NCBI GenBank assembly: GCA_044867785.1
Contig: JBIOVM010000175.1
Location: 1 to 64,000, forward strand
From: DASRDR01 sp044867785
GTDB lineage: Bacteria > Methylomirabilota > Methylomirabilia > Rokubacteriales > DASRDR01
Direction of reading: 5' to 3'
Length of the DNA: 64,000 bases
The position numbers and the translations under genes were made by a program. Below, one piece after another: positions 51,283-59,871 of this stretch (position 1 is the first letter of the stretch; every line of letters begins with the position of its first letter). The notes under the pieces were generated by a model. It made no database searches, was not told the DNA's origin, and saw only the letters and a program-made list of their open reading frames with translations.

Positions 51283-52209
51283 ATGAGGACCACATTCGCG
51301 GGCTGGCCGGCGTGCGACGGTCCGTCGGCCGCCCGCGCGTCCCTCGGCATCCTCGGCGCGCCGCACGCCACCCCCTACCGCCGCGGCGAGCCGAGCCACT
51401 CGGCGGCCGCCCCGCAAGCCCTGCGGGAGGCTCTCACCGGGTACGCGCGAAGCCGGGAGCAGTACGATTTCGACATCGGCGCCTTGCTGCCGACGGACGT
51501 CGAAGACTGCGGCGACGTGGCCGGGGACCCCGCGGATCCGGAGGGCAATCGAGACCGCATCACGGCGGCGGTCCGCACGCTCCTCGACAACGGCGTGGCA
51601 CCGGTGATCCTCGGCGGGGACGACTCCGTGCCGATTCCCGTGTTCCGCGCGTTCGAGGGCCGCGGCCCGCTCACGGTCGTGCAGGTCGACGCCCATCTCG
51701 ACTGGCGGGACGAAGTGCACGGCGAGCGGCACGGCTGGAGCAGCCCGATGCGCCGGGCGTCGGAGATGCCGTGGATCCGGCACATGATCCAAGTCGGGCT
51801 CCGGGGCGTCGGGAGCGCGCGAGCATCGGACGTGGCGGACGCCCAGGGCTGGGGCGTCGAGATCGTGACCGCCGAAGAGGTGCATCGAGCGGGCGTCGCG
51901 CGGGCGATCGGCCTCGTGCCCGAGGGGATCCCGTGCCTGGTGACCGTGGACTGCGACGGGCTGGATCCCTCGATCATGCCGGCGGTGATGGCAGCGGCTC
52001 CGGGTGGGCTCGCGTACTGGCACGTCGTGGAATTGATCCGGGGGTTGGGACGTCGGGCGCCCATCGCCGGCTTCGACCTCGTGGAGCTCGTCCCCGAGCG
52101 CGACGTCCACCGGCTGGCGGCGCGCACCGCCGCCCGCATCGTGTGCAACGCGATCGCCGCGATGGCCTCGCGCCGCCCGGCGCCGCGGGACGCCGCCGGC
52201 CCCCGATGA
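51283..52209 (+). CDS. ureohydrolase (agmatinase/arginase family)
   Basis: 308 residues from the ATG at 51283. Binuclear manganese site motifs are VQVDAHLDWRDE (D136, H138, D140) and VTVDCDGLDPSIMP (DxD). The position normally occupied by the first His (GGDHS) reads GGDDSVPIP (D114), a substitution I associate with a subgroup of agmatinase-like enzymes. The C-terminal AGFDLVELVPERD matches the family. It would hydrolyse a guanidino compound to urea and an amine. The stop overlaps the start of a nitrilase-family gene, so the product may be passed to an amidase, as in agmatine, putrescine or guanidino-acid breakdown. Confidence 0.85.
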   Translation: MRTTFAGWPACDGPSAARASLGILGAPHATPYRRGEPSHSAAAPQALREALTGYARSREQYDFDIGALLPTDVEDCGDVAGDPADPEGNRDRITAAVRTLLDNGVAPVILGGDDSVPIPVFRAFEGRGPLTVVQVDAHLDWRDEVHGERHGWSSPMRRASEMPWIRHMIQVGLRGVGSARASDVADAQGWGVEIVTAEEVHRAGVARAIGLVPEGIPCLVTVDCDGLDPSIMPAVMAAAPGGLAYWHVVELIRGLGRRAPIAGFDLVELVPERDVHRLAARTAARIVCNAIAAMASRRPAPRDAAGPR

Positions 52210-53018
52210 CGCCAGCCGCGAGCTTGCGCATCGGCTTGGCCGCGGCGCGGAACGCGTCGACTGTCGAGGAGCGTCTCGAGATCGTCGAGCGCTTCCTGGC
52301 GGACGCCGGCGCGCGGGGAGTGGCGATCGTCTGCTTTCCCGAGACCTACGTGCCGGGATTGCGGGGGCAGGACTTCCCCGTTCCGCCGCCCGATCAACCG
52401 CGGCAGGAGGCGGCGCTCGAGGCGATCCGGGCGGCCGCCGAGCGGCATCGCGTGGCCGTCCTCATGGGGATGGAGTGGGAGTCCACCCTCGGGCTGCACA
52501 ACGTCGCGTTCGTGATCTCGCGCGACGGCGTCATCCTAGGCTACCAGGCGAAGAACCAGCTTCCGCCGGAGGAGGAGCCGTTCTACGTGCCCGACGGGCG
52601 TCGACGGCTGTTCGAGGTCGACGGCGTGCCTTTCGGCATCACGATCTGCCACGAGGGGTGGCGCTACCCGGAGGCCGTCCGGTGGTCGGCCGCCCGCGGC
52701 GCCCGCCTGGTCTTCCATCCGCAGCTCACGGGCAGCGATCGCGCGGGGATGATCCTCGAGCGCTGGGGCGACCCGCGCTCCCCCTACTACGAGAAGGCGA
52801 TGGTCGCCCGGAGCATCGAGAACACGATCTACTTCGCCAGCGTGAACTGCGCGATGCGCTACCAGGACTCCGCGACGAGCCTCGTCGGGCCGGACGGGGA
52901 GTGCCTGGCGCACGTTCCGTACGGGTGCGAGCAGCTGCTCGTGCACGACGTCGACCTCGCGCGGGCCACCGGGCTCTCAGCTCGCCGCTACAACCCCGCC
53001 TTCTATCCGCCGGCGTAG
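52206..53018 (+). CDS. carbon-nitrogen (nitrilase-family) hydrolase
   Basis: 270 residues from the ATG at 52206, overlapping the ureohydrolase stop by ATGA. The Glu-Lys-Cys triad is visible: E46 in IVCFPETYVPG, K116 in LGYQAKNQLPPEEEPFY and C148 in GITICHEGWRYPEAVRW. A second Glu (EEE) follows the Lys. The C-terminus (SIENTIYFASVNCAMRYQ; SLVGPDGECLAHVPYG) is typical. Such enzymes hydrolyse amides, N-carbamoyl groups or nitriles. Coupling to the ureohydrolase suggests a guanidine- or carbamoyl-compound pathway. Specificity is not determined. Confidence 0.9.
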   Translation: MTPAASLRIGLAAARNASTVEERLEIVERFLADAGARGVAIVCFPETYVPGLRGQDFPVPPPDQPRQEAALEAIRAAAERHRVAVLMGMEWESTLGLHNVAFVISRDGVILGYQAKNQLPPEEEPFYVPDGRRRLFEVDGVPFGITICHEGWRYPEAVRWSAARGARLVFHPQLTGSDRAGMILERWGDPRSPYYEKAMVARSIENTIYFASVNCAMRYQDSATSLVGPDGECLAHVPYGCEQLLVHDVDLARATGLSARRYNPAFYPPA

Positions 53019-53215
53019 GCCGTCGAGGTCGACTGCCGGTGGCGCGGTGCGCGACCGGCCATGTGCTCCGCAACCCGGCACGGTACTATGCGGGAGACGC
53101 TCGAGAGCTTCTGGCATTGCGGCGGTCGACGGCCGCCGGGACTCCGGCGCGGTGGTGCGCCGGGCAAGCCCCCCTACGCGCGGTCCGGCGCGAAGCCGGC
53201 GGAGGACACGTGACC
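53019..53215. other. intergenic
   Basis: No gene seen. It ends with the GGAGGA site that serves the next ATG. Confidence 0.4.
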
Positions 53216-54103
53216 ATGGAGCGGAAGCAGGCTTCGGACTACCCGCAGGAGCTCCTGGACCTCTTTCACGAGTACCAGCACGGGTACATCACGCGCCGCG
53301 ACTTCTTCGACCGCGCGGCGCGGTTCGCCGTCGGCGGCCTGACGGTGACGGCGATCTGGGAAAGCCTCAGACCGAACTATGCATGGGCCCAGCAGGTGCC
53401 CAAGGACGACCCGCGGATCACCGCGGAGTACGAGACGGTCCCGTCACCGGCCGGTAACGGCTCGATCAAGGGGTACTTCGTCCGCCCGTCCCGCGCCGCG
53501 GGGAAGCGGCCGACGGTGCTGGTCATCCACGAGAACCGCGGGCTCAACCCCTACATCGAGGACGTGGCTCGCCGCCTGGCGGTGCTCGACTTCGTGGCCT
53601 ACGCGCCGGACGGCCTCACGTCGGTCGGGGGCTACCCGGGCGACGACGAGAAGGCCGCCGTGGCGTTCCGGAGCGTGGACCAGGGGAAGATGGCCGAGGA
53701 CTTCATCGCCGCGGGCAAGTGGCTGAAAGCGCGCCCGGAGTCGAGCGGCAAGCTCGGGGCCGTCGGGTTCTGCTTCGGCGGCGGGATGGTCAATCAGCTC
53801 GCCGTGCGACTGCCGGAGCTCGACGCGGGCGTCCCGTTCTACGGCCGGCAAGCGAGCGCCGACCTGGTGCCGCAGATCAAGGCGTCGCTCCTCCTCCAGT
53901 ACGCCGGCAACGACCAGAACATCAACGCCGGGATCGCGGCCTACGAGGCGGCGCTGAAGGCGAACGGCAAGACGTACACCCAGTACGTCTACGAGGGGAC
54001 GCAGCACGGCTTCCACAACGACACCACTCCGCGCTACGACGAGAACGCCGCGAAGCTCGCGTGGCAGCGGACGGTCGACTTCTTCAACCGGTCGCTTCGG
54101 TAG
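53216..54103 (+). CDS. dienelactone hydrolase-family protein
   Basis: 295 residues from the ATG at 53216, with a GGAGGA site upstream. A ~60-residue N-terminal extension contains ITRRDFFDRAARFAVGGLTV and ends AWAQQ. The RRDFFDRA segment resembles a twin-arginine signal placed after a short cytoplasmic lead, so export is possible. The alpha/beta-hydrolase core has the DLH triad C186 (GAVGFCFGGGM), D233 (LQYAGNDQNIN) and H264 (YEGTQHGFHNDT), plus RPTVLVIHENRGLNPYIEDV. The Cys nucleophile is characteristic of DLH enzymes, which open lactones. Natural substrate unknown. Confidence 0.9.
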   Translation: MERKQASDYPQELLDLFHEYQHGYITRRDFFDRAARFAVGGLTVTAIWESLRPNYAWAQQVPKDDPRITAEYETVPSPAGNGSIKGYFVRPSRAAGKRPTVLVIHENRGLNPYIEDVARRLAVLDFVAYAPDGLTSVGGYPGDDEKAAVAFRSVDQGKMAEDFIAAGKWLKARPESSGKLGAVGFCFGGGMVNQLAVRLPELDAGVPFYGRQASADLVPQIKASLLLQYAGNDQNINAGIAAYEAALKANGKTYTQYVYEGTQHGFHNDTTPRYDENAAKLAWQRTVDFFNRSLR

Positions 54104-54235
54104 ACTGCGCGCCAGGGGGTTGCGGGCCGCCGCCGTCCGGCCCGCGCCCCCCGCCCCGGCCGATGAGCCCGGGCGCCCCCGTCGAGATGCGCGGGTCGCT
54201 GTCTTCCCGCCCGGAAAGAGCGTACCGTCGTCTCG

Positions 54236-54514
54236 ATGGCTCTCGACGACGAGCGCTGCTGCTTTTGCCGGCGTGCGGTGCAAGTCGGGGAATGGGCCGA
54301 GCGCCCGGGCTGGCTGGCGATCGAGTGCCCCGTCTGTGGCCCCTATCGGGTCGAGCGTCAGTTCTGGCTCACCGCGCACTTCAAGAAGGCGCGTGAGCCG
54401 GTCCTCTACCGGCGCCTGGCCGCGTGGCTCGCGGAGTCGCCGGGGCGGATCCCGCCGCCCGAGATCCCGTTCGAGGGATGGCAGGCGGTGGCGAGCTCGC
54501 GCGACGAGGCCTGA
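54236..54514 (+). CDS. small zinc-ribbon-like protein
   Basis: 92 residues. Two CxxC pairs, RCCFCRRAVQ and IECPVCGPYRVE, about 24 residues apart suggest a zinc ribbon. The rest is helical (LTAHFKKAREPVLYRRLAAW). No specific family recognised. It ends just before the sigma-factor gene on the opposite strand (6-base gap), so they are convergent. Confidence 0.65.
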   Translation: MALDDERCCFCRRAVQVGEWAERPGWLAIECPVCGPYRVERQFWLTAHFKKAREPVLYRRLAAWLAESPGRIPPPEIPFEGWQAVASSRDEA

Positions 54515-54520
54515 CCGAGC

Positions 54521-55774
54521 TCAGTCCCGCAGCTCGCGCAGCCGCCGCTCGAGGAATCGCCGCTCCGGCTCCTGCCGCGTGAGGCCGAGGGCTCGCTCGA
54601 AGGACGCCCGGGCGTCGGCCGTTCGCCCCAGCCGCCGGCACAGCTCGGCTCGCGCGGAATGGGCGAGGTGGTATCCCGCCAGGTCTCCGCGGGCGAGGAT
54701 CTCGTCGATCAGCGCGAGCCCCGCCAGCGGTCCGTCCCGCATCGCCACCGCTGCCGCGCGGTTCAGCTCGACGACGGGGGACGGCTCGGGCTCGAGCAGC
54801 GCGTCGTAGAGGGCGACGATCTGGCCCCAGTCGGTGGCCGCCGCCGTCGGCGCCCCGGCGTGCACCGCCGCGATGGCCGCCTGGAGCGTGTAGGGGCCGA
54901 TGCGGCTCGAAGCCAGCGCCCGCTGGACCAGCGCCGAGCCCTCGGCGATCTGCTCGCGGTTCCAGAGCGTGCGATCCTGCTCGTCCAGCAGCACCAGCTC
55001 GCCGTCGGGTGAGGCACGGGCCGGGCGCCGCGACTCGTGGAGCAGCATCAGGGCCAGGAGCCCCATCACCTCCGGATCCGGCAGGAGCTCCAGGAGCAGC
55101 CGGCCCAGACGGAGCGCCTCGCCGGAGAGGTCGTGCCGGGTCAGCGAGGCGCCCGACGACGCGAAGTACCCCTCGTTGAACACCAGGTAGATGACCTGGA
55201 GCACGATGTCGAGTCGCTCGGGCAGCTCGGCCCGCGACGGCACCTGGTAGGGAATGCGGGCGTCGCGGATCTTCGCCTTGGCGCGCACGATGCGCTGGGC
55301 GACCGTCGGGGGCGCGGCGAGAAAGGCCCGGGCGATCTCCTCGGTCGTGAGGCCGCAGACCTCGCGGAGCGTCAGCGCCGCCTGGGCGTCGGGGGCGAGC
55401 GCCGGGTGGCAGCAGGTGAAGATCAGCCGCAGTCGGTCGTCCTCGACGCTCTCGGCGTCCGATCCGCCGGGCTCGTCCGGCTCGGCGTCGAGCCGCTCGG
55501 CGAGCTCGGCCAGCGAGCGGTCGAAACGGGCGCGCCGGCGCAGGACGTCGATGGCCTTGAATCGGCCGGCCGACACGAGCCACGCGCGGGGGTTGGCGGG
55601 CACGCCGTCCCGGGGCCATCGCTCCACCGCGGCCGCGAAGGCCTCGTGGAGCGCCTCCTCGGCGAGGTCGAAATCGCCGAGGAGGCGGATCAGGGTCGCG
55701 AGGACGCGGCGCGAGTCGGCCCGATAGACGGCCTCGACCTGGGCGCGCGTCCGCTCGACCGTGTCGTCCGTCAC
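54521..55774 (-). CDS. ECF-type RNA polymerase sigma factor (DUF6596 type)
   Basis: 417 residues from the GTG at 55774, overlapping the YCII gene's stop by GTGA. It has sigma region 2 (VEAVYRADSRRVLATLIRLL; ALHEAFAAAVERWP; NPRAWLVSAGRFKAIDVLRR) and sigma region 4 (LRLIFTCCHPALAPDAQAAL; LREVCGLTTEEIARAF; VAQRIVRAKAKIRDARIPYQ). A long helical C-terminal domain (~190-417) has LVFNEGYFASSGASLTRHDL and a TPR-like end. This architecture is that of the ECF group usually encoded next to YCII-family proteins, which may act as its regulator in place of an anti-sigma factor. No anti-sigma gene is adjacent. Confidence 0.92.
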   Translation of the reverse strand: MTDDTVERTRAQVEAVYRADSRRVLATLIRLLGDFDLAEEALHEAFAAAVERWPRDGVPANPRAWLVSAGRFKAIDVLRRRARFDRSLAELAERLDAEPDEPGGSDAESVEDDRLRLIFTCCHPALAPDAQAALTLREVCGLTTEEIARAFLAAPPTVAQRIVRAKAKIRDARIPYQVPSRAELPERLDIVLQVIYLVFNEGYFASSGASLTRHDLSGEALRLGRLLLELLPDPEVMGLLALMLLHESRRPARASPDGELVLLDEQDRTLWNREQIAEGSALVQRALASSRIGPYTLQAAIAAVHAGAPTAAATDWGQIVALYDALLEPEPSPVVELNRAAAVAMRDGPLAGLALIDEILARGDLAGYHLAHSARAELCRRLGRTADARASFERALGLTRQEPERRFLERRLRELRD

Positions 55775-56148
55775 CGGCGACGCCTCTCCTCGGCGAGCGC
55801 GGCGAGCTCGCGGACCGGCCGCACCTCGATGCATCCGAGGCGCAGCGGCGGGATCTTGGACGCCACCTGGATGGCGTCCTCGCGATCCCGGGCCTCGATG
55901 AGCATGAAGCCGCCCAGTTGCTCCTTCGTCTCGGCGAACGGGCCATCGGTCGCGGCCACGCGGCCGGCGCGACGCCGGATGGTGGTCGCGGTCTCTACCG
56001 GCTGGAGCCCGTCCGAGACGATGTAGTGGCCGCTCTTCCGCAGCACCTCGCGGTAGGCGAGGACGTCATCGACGAGGGCGTCGTATTCCGCGGGGGGCAG
56101 GGCTTCCAGCTGCCGCTCGTCGTAATAGACCAGGCACAGGAACTTCAT
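55771..56148 (-). CDS. YCII-family protein
   Basis: 125 residues from the ATG at 56148 after a GGAGGGA site. The YCII fold is shown by MKFLCLVYYDERQLEALPPA, YREVLRKSGHYIVSDGLQPV (with the conserved His-Asp region), TDGPFAETKEQLGGFMLIEA and AIQVASKIPPLRLGCIEVRP. It is translationally coupled to the downstream ECF sigma gene. YCII partners of such sigma factors are thought to modulate them or catalyse a linked reaction; direct evidence is lacking. Confidence 0.93.
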   Translation of the reverse strand: MKFLCLVYYDERQLEALPPAEYDALVDDVLAYREVLRKSGHYIVSDGLQPVETATTIRRRAGRVAATDGPFAETKEQLGGFMLIEARDREDAIQVASKIPPLRLGCIEVRPVRELAALAEERRRR

Positions 56149-56351
56149 GCGTCCCTCCGCGCGGCCGGAGCATCGGCCACCGTGACTGGGGCCATTCACG
56201 TCGACGCGCGCCCATCCATTCGACCACGGAGCGGGGGACCGGCGGCTCGGACGCCGGTGGCGGATCGGTCGCGCGGCTTGATGATCGCGCCGGCGACCGG
56301 TACCGTGGGAATGAGACCCCGGATTTCCCTCGACGTGAAAAGGAGTCTGAC
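56149..56351. other. divergent intergenic region
   Basis: Contains promoters for the YCII/sigma pair (minus) and the VOC gene (plus). AAAAGGAG (56338-56345) is the VOC ribosome-binding site. No sigma-specific motif was resolved. Confidence 0.4.
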
Positions 56352-56747
56352 ATGGACCATACCGTCGTGCACTTCGAGATTCCGGCCGACGACCCCGAGC
56401 GGGCGGCGAAGTTCTACCGCGAGCTCTTCGGGTGGGGCATCCAGAAGATGGTGATGGACGGGGGCCCCGAGTACTGGGGGGTCACCACCGTGCCCACGGA
56501 CGCTCAGGGACGGCCGGCCCGCCCGGGCGCGAACGGGGGCCTCATGCGCCGCCAGCACCCCGGCCACGTGCCCGTGAACTACATCGCGGTCGAGAGCGTG
56601 GACGAGTCCGTGAAGAAAGCCAAGCGCCTGGGCGCCGGGGACGTCATGCCGAAGACGCCGGTGAAGGGAATGGGCTGGTTTGCCTGGCTGAAAGACACCG
56701 AGGGCAACGTGTTCGGCCTCTGGCAAACCGACGAGAAGGCGGCCTGA
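56352..56747 (+). CDS. VOC-family (glyoxalase-like) protein
   Basis: 131 residues with an AAAAGGAG site. The VOC beta-alpha-beta-beta-beta fold is evident: HTVVHFEIPADDPERAAKFY, RELFGWGIQKM, then NYIAVESVDESVKKAKRLGA and the closing DTEGNVFGLWQTDE. The His near the N-terminus and Glu near the end are standard metal-ligand positions. Substrate unknown; members of this subgroup commonly accompany YCII/DUF1428 genes as they do here. Confidence 0.92.
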   Translation: MDHTVVHFEIPADDPERAAKFYRELFGWGIQKMVMDGGPEYWGVTTVPTDAQGRPARPGANGGLMRRQHPGHVPVNYIAVESVDESVKKAKRLGAGDVMPKTPVKGMGWFAWLKDTEGNVFGLWQTDEKAA

Positions 56748-56885
56748 CGGCGAGGAGCGGGGCCGCCCGTCCACGTTCGCGCGGGGGGGCGGCTCCCTTC
56801 CCTTCGGTCGCGCCGCCCGCCCGCCCGCCCCGGCTATCGGCGCGCTCGTGCCGACCGGTCGCAGCCGGGTCGGGCGCCGCGGCGG

Positions 56886-57245
56886 TCACGCGTCGACGAG
56901 GATCTTGAAGCCGCCGTAGGCCATGCGCTTCACGTCGAAGGGCATCGACTTCGGATCCATCATGCGGGCGAGGCGGGGGTCCTTCATCACCTTCGCATTG
57001 ACCCGGTCGCGGTGCGCGCGCGATTTGTACACGATCCAGGAGAACACCACGGTATCGCCCGGCTTCGCCTTGGCGACTCGCGGAAATGGCGCTCCGAACT
57101 TCACCTTGAGGTCGTCGCCGACGCACTCCCGGTACTCCAGGGCGCCGTGCTCGCGCCAGACCCGACCGGCCTTCCGGGCGATCTGTAGGTAGGCGGCCAC
57201 GTTCTTCCTCGGCACCGGGATGAGAAAGCCGTCGATGTACCGCAT
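56886..57245 (-). CDS. DUF1428-family protein
   Basis: 119 residues from the ATG at 57245. It matches the DUF1428 pattern: MRYIDGFLIPVPRKNVAAYL, KAGRVWREHGALEYRECVGD, VVFSWIVYKSRAHRDRVNAK, MMDPKSMPFDVKRMAYGGFK. This is a dimeric ferredoxin-like alpha/beta barrel family of unknown function. It lies between a VOC gene and a second YCII gene, a combination common in soil bacteria. Confidence 0.93.
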   Translation of the reverse strand: MRYIDGFLIPVPRKNVAAYLQIARKAGRVWREHGALEYRECVGDDLKVKFGAPFPRVAKAKPGDTVVFSWIVYKSRAHRDRVNAKVMKDPRLARMMDPKSMPFDVKRMAYGGFKILVDA

Positions 57246-57318
57246 GGGTCCTCCGTTCGTCAAGCGATGTCGGGGCGGCCCGGGGCCGCGGCGCTGCCCG
57301 CGAGGCGGCGCCCCGCGG

Positions 57319-57675
57319 TCAGGATACCGTCAGCTCCCTGATCGGCCGAACCTCGATGCTGCCCAGGCGCAGGGGCGGGATCCTCGAGGCGACCTGGATC
57401 GCCTCGTCCAGATCGCGGGCGTCGATCAGATAGAAGCCACCCAGCTGCTCCTTCGTCTCGGCGAAGGGGCCGTCGGTGGTCGAGAGCTTGCCGGGCCGGC
57501 TCCGGAGCGTGGTGGCCGTTCGGACCGGCTGGAGCGCCTCCGCCGCGAGATAGTGACCGCTCTTCCGGATCTCGTCACCGAAGGCCAGACATTCGTCCGT
57601 GAGCGCGACCGACTCGCTCTTCGGGAGCGCGTCGAGCGTGCGCTCGTCGAAGTAGACCAGGCACAGGTACTTCAT
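57319..57675 (-). CDS. second YCII-family protein
   Basis: 118 residues from the ATG at 57675. Closely similar to the YCII protein at 55771-56148: MKYLCLVYFDERTLDALPKS, EIRKSGHYLAAEALQPVRTA, TDGPFAETKEQLGGFYLIDA, AIQVASRIPPLRLGSIEVRP. It is a probable local duplicate but has no sigma gene of its own downstream; DUF1428 follows after a gap. Confidence 0.93.
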   Translation of the reverse strand: MKYLCLVYFDERTLDALPKSESVALTDECLAFGDEIRKSGHYLAAEALQPVRTATTLRSRPGKLSTTDGPFAETKEQLGGFYLIDARDLDEAIQVASRIPPLRLGSIEVRPIRELTVS

Positions 57676-57955
57676 CGCGTCCTCCTCGCGGACAACCCCT
57701 CGGGTGGGCACGGGATGGTCGTTCGGCGAGACTTCGATTCGACGGACCCCCGGAGCGCGCCGCGATCCGCGACGGAGTGTGTCATTTTGTCGCGGCCGGC
57801 ACGGACGCCGTGGACGCGGCCACGCCGGGCCGCCCGGCGGGCGAGCGCCGCGGCATGTCGAGCGCGGCCCGGTCGGATCGACTATACAGTGAGAAGGGTC
57901 GGCGCCCGACGCCGCCCGGCCGAGGATCATCGAGCACGCCAGGAAGGAGCGCGGG
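57676..57955. other. divergent intergenic region
   Basis: No gene seen. Holds the 5' regions of the YCII gene (minus) and the Asp-box repeat gene (plus). AAGGAGCGCGGG just before 57956 is a good ribosome-binding site for the latter. Confidence 0.4.
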
Positions 57956-59143
57956 ATGAGCGAAGTGCGAGTTCTGGTCGGCACACGGAAAGGGGCGTTC
58001 ACGCTGACGGCGGATGCCCAGCGCACGCATTGGGAGGTCAGCGGTCCGCACTTCGCCGGGTGGGAGATCTACCATCTCAAGGGATCCCCCGCCGACCCGA
58101 ACCGGCTGTACGCCTCGCAGTCCAGCGGCTGGTTCGGGCAGATCATCCAGCGCTCCGACGACGGCGGCAAGACCTGGCACCAGCCGGGGACTCCGCCCGG
58201 CGAGCCCACCACCACGCCTGACGGGATGCCGAAGGGCGAGAGCAACAAGTTCGTCTACGACACGTCCGCCGAGACCGGCAAGCCTCTCACGACCCACCAG
58301 TGGTACGACGGCACGCCGCATCCGTGGGAGTTCAAGCGCGTCTGGCATCTGGAGCCGTCCCTGACCGATCCGGACACCGTCTACGCGGGCGTCGAGGACG
58401 CCGCCTTGTTCCGCTCGACCGACGGCGGCCGGACCTGGCGCGAGCTGGCGGGGCTGCGCGGCCACGGCTCCGGCTCGTCCTGGCAGCCGGGGGCCGGCGG
58501 CATGTGCCTCCACACGATCCTCCTGGATCCGCGCCACCGCGACCGCATCATCGTCGCGATCTCGGCGGCCGGGGCCTTCCGCAGCGACGACGCCGGCCAG
58601 ACGTGGCGCCCCATCAACCGGGGCCTCCATTCGCTCTACATTCCCAACGCGACAGCCGAGGTCGGCCACTGCGTGCACCGGCTCGCGATGCACCCCGCGC
58701 GGCCGGGCCTGCTCTTCATGCAGAAGCACTGGGACGTGATGCGGAGCGACGACGGCGGGGAATCGTGGCGGGAGGTCAGTGGCAACCTGCCGAGCGACTT
58801 CGGGTTCCCGATCGACGTCCACGCGCACGACCCGGAGACCGTCTACGTCGTCCCGATCAAGAGCGACTCGGAGCACTATCCGCCCGACGGAAAGCTTCGC
58901 GTGTATCGGAGCCGGTCGGGGGGCGACGAGTGGGAGGCGCTCACGCGGGGCCTGCCGCAGCGGCACTGCTACGTCAACGTGCTGCGGGACGCGATGGCCG
59001 TCGACTCGCTCGATCCGTGCGGCGTGTACTTCGGCACCACCGGCGGCCAGGTCTACGTGTCCGCCGACGGCGGGGACAATTGGGCGCCGATCGTCCGGGA
59101 CCTTCCGTCCGTCGTGTCGGTGGAGGTCCAGACTCTGCCATGA
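57956..59143 (+). CDS. Asp-box (BNR/sialidase-like) beta-propeller protein
   Basis: 395 residues. It has repeated Asp-box signatures S-x-D-G-G-x-T-W: QRSDDGGKTWHQPG, FRSTDGGRTWRELA, FRSDDAGQTWRPIN, MRSDDGGESWREVS, VSADGGDNWAPI. These mark at least five blades of a six- or seven-bladed propeller. It starts VRVLVGTRKGAFTLTADAQR and has no signal peptide, so it is likely cytoplasmic. No catalytic triad of true sialidases is seen. Its stop overlaps the MoaD-like gene's start by ATGA, so the two are co-translated. Confidence 0.88.
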   Translation: MSEVRVLVGTRKGAFTLTADAQRTHWEVSGPHFAGWEIYHLKGSPADPNRLYASQSSGWFGQIIQRSDDGGKTWHQPGTPPGEPTTTPDGMPKGESNKFVYDTSAETGKPLTTHQWYDGTPHPWEFKRVWHLEPSLTDPDTVYAGVEDAALFRSTDGGRTWRELAGLRGHGSGSSWQPGAGGMCLHTILLDPRHRDRIIVAISAAGAFRSDDAGQTWRPINRGLHSLYIPNATAEVGHCVHRLAMHPARPGLLFMQKHWDVMRSDDGGESWREVSGNLPSDFGFPIDVHAHDPETVYVVPIKSDSEHYPPDGKLRVYRSRSGGDEWEALTRGLPQRHCYVNVLRDAMAVDSLDPCGVYFGTTGGQVYVSADGGDNWAPIVRDLPSVVSVEVQTLP

Positions 59144-59436
59144 TCCGGGTCGTTCTGCCCGCCCACCTGCGTACGCTCGCGCGGGTCGACGGGGAGGTGG
59201 CGGTCCACGTCCAGGAGCCGGTGACGCTGGGCGCGGTCCTGGACGCCGTCGAGGCGAGGTACCCGATGCTGCGGGGGACGATCCGCGACCACGTCACGCG
59301 GGAGCGACGGGCGTTCGTGCGCTACTTTGCCTGCGAGCAGGATCTTTCCCACGAATCGCCCGATACCCTGCTGCCCGGCCAGGTCGCGAGCGGGACGGAG
59401 CCCTTCCTGGTGGTGGGCGCCATGGCCGGCGGCTAG
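59140..59436 (+). CDS. MoaD/ThiS-like ubiquitin-fold protein
   Basis: 98 residues from the ATG at 59140. A beta-grasp pattern (IRVVLPAHLRTLARVDGEVA; VTLGAVLDAVEARYPMLRGT) ends in the required Gly-Gly (VVGAMAGG). MoaD/ThiS proteins carry sulfur as a C-terminal thiocarboxylate after adenylation. Here it is coupled to an Asp-box propeller gene and not to moaE or thiG, a pairing seen in several soil genomes. It may serve an unknown sulfur-transfer or protein-modification step. Confidence 0.87.
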   Translation: MIRVVLPAHLRTLARVDGEVAVHVQEPVTLGAVLDAVEARYPMLRGTIRDHVTRERRAFVRYFACEQDLSHESPDTLLPGQVASGTEPFLVVGAMAGG

Positions 59437-59478
59437 CGGCGCGCCGGCACGCCGCGTCGCCGCGGGGAGATTCCGCCC

Positions 59479-59871
59479 ATGACCTATGCCTTGTGGATCG
59501 TGCAGGTCCTGCTCGCGCTGCTCTTTCTGTTCGGCGGCGGCCTCAAGCTCGTGATGCCGGTCGAGGAGATGATCAGGCAGATGCCGGTGTCCCTGCCGGG
59601 CGGGTTCCTCCGGTTCATCGGCGTGGCCGAGTTGCTCGGCGGCCTGGGGCTCATCTTGCCCGCGCTCTTGCGCATCCGACCGGGCCTGACCCCGCTGGCC
59701 GCCGCCGGGCTCGTCATCATCATGGCCGGCGCGACCGCCGTCACGCTTCTCGGCGGGGACGTCCTCACGGCCCTGATGCCCTTCGCGGTGGGCCTCCTGG
59801 CGGCCTTCGTCGCCTACGGCCGCTGGCGGCTGGCCCCGATCCACCCCGCCTCTTCCCATGCAGTCCGCTAG
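59479..59871 (+). CDS. DoxX-family membrane protein
   Basis: 130 residues with four membrane helices: ALWIVQVLLALLFLFGGGLK, FLRFIGVAELLGGLGLILPA, LTPLAAAGLVIIMAGATAVT, DVLTALMPFAVGLLAAFVAY. The GGxxKL...E pattern in helix 1 and the ELLGGLGLILP in helix 2 are DoxX signatures. Function in this subgroup is not known; DoxX-like proteins are linked to thiol/redox stress. Confidence 0.92.
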   Translation: MTYALWIVQVLLALLFLFGGGLKLVMPVEEMIRQMPVSLPGGFLRFIGVAELLGGLGLILPALLRIRPGLTPLAAAGLVIIMAGATAVTLLGGDVLTALMPFAVGLLAAFVAYGRWRLAPIHPASSHAVR

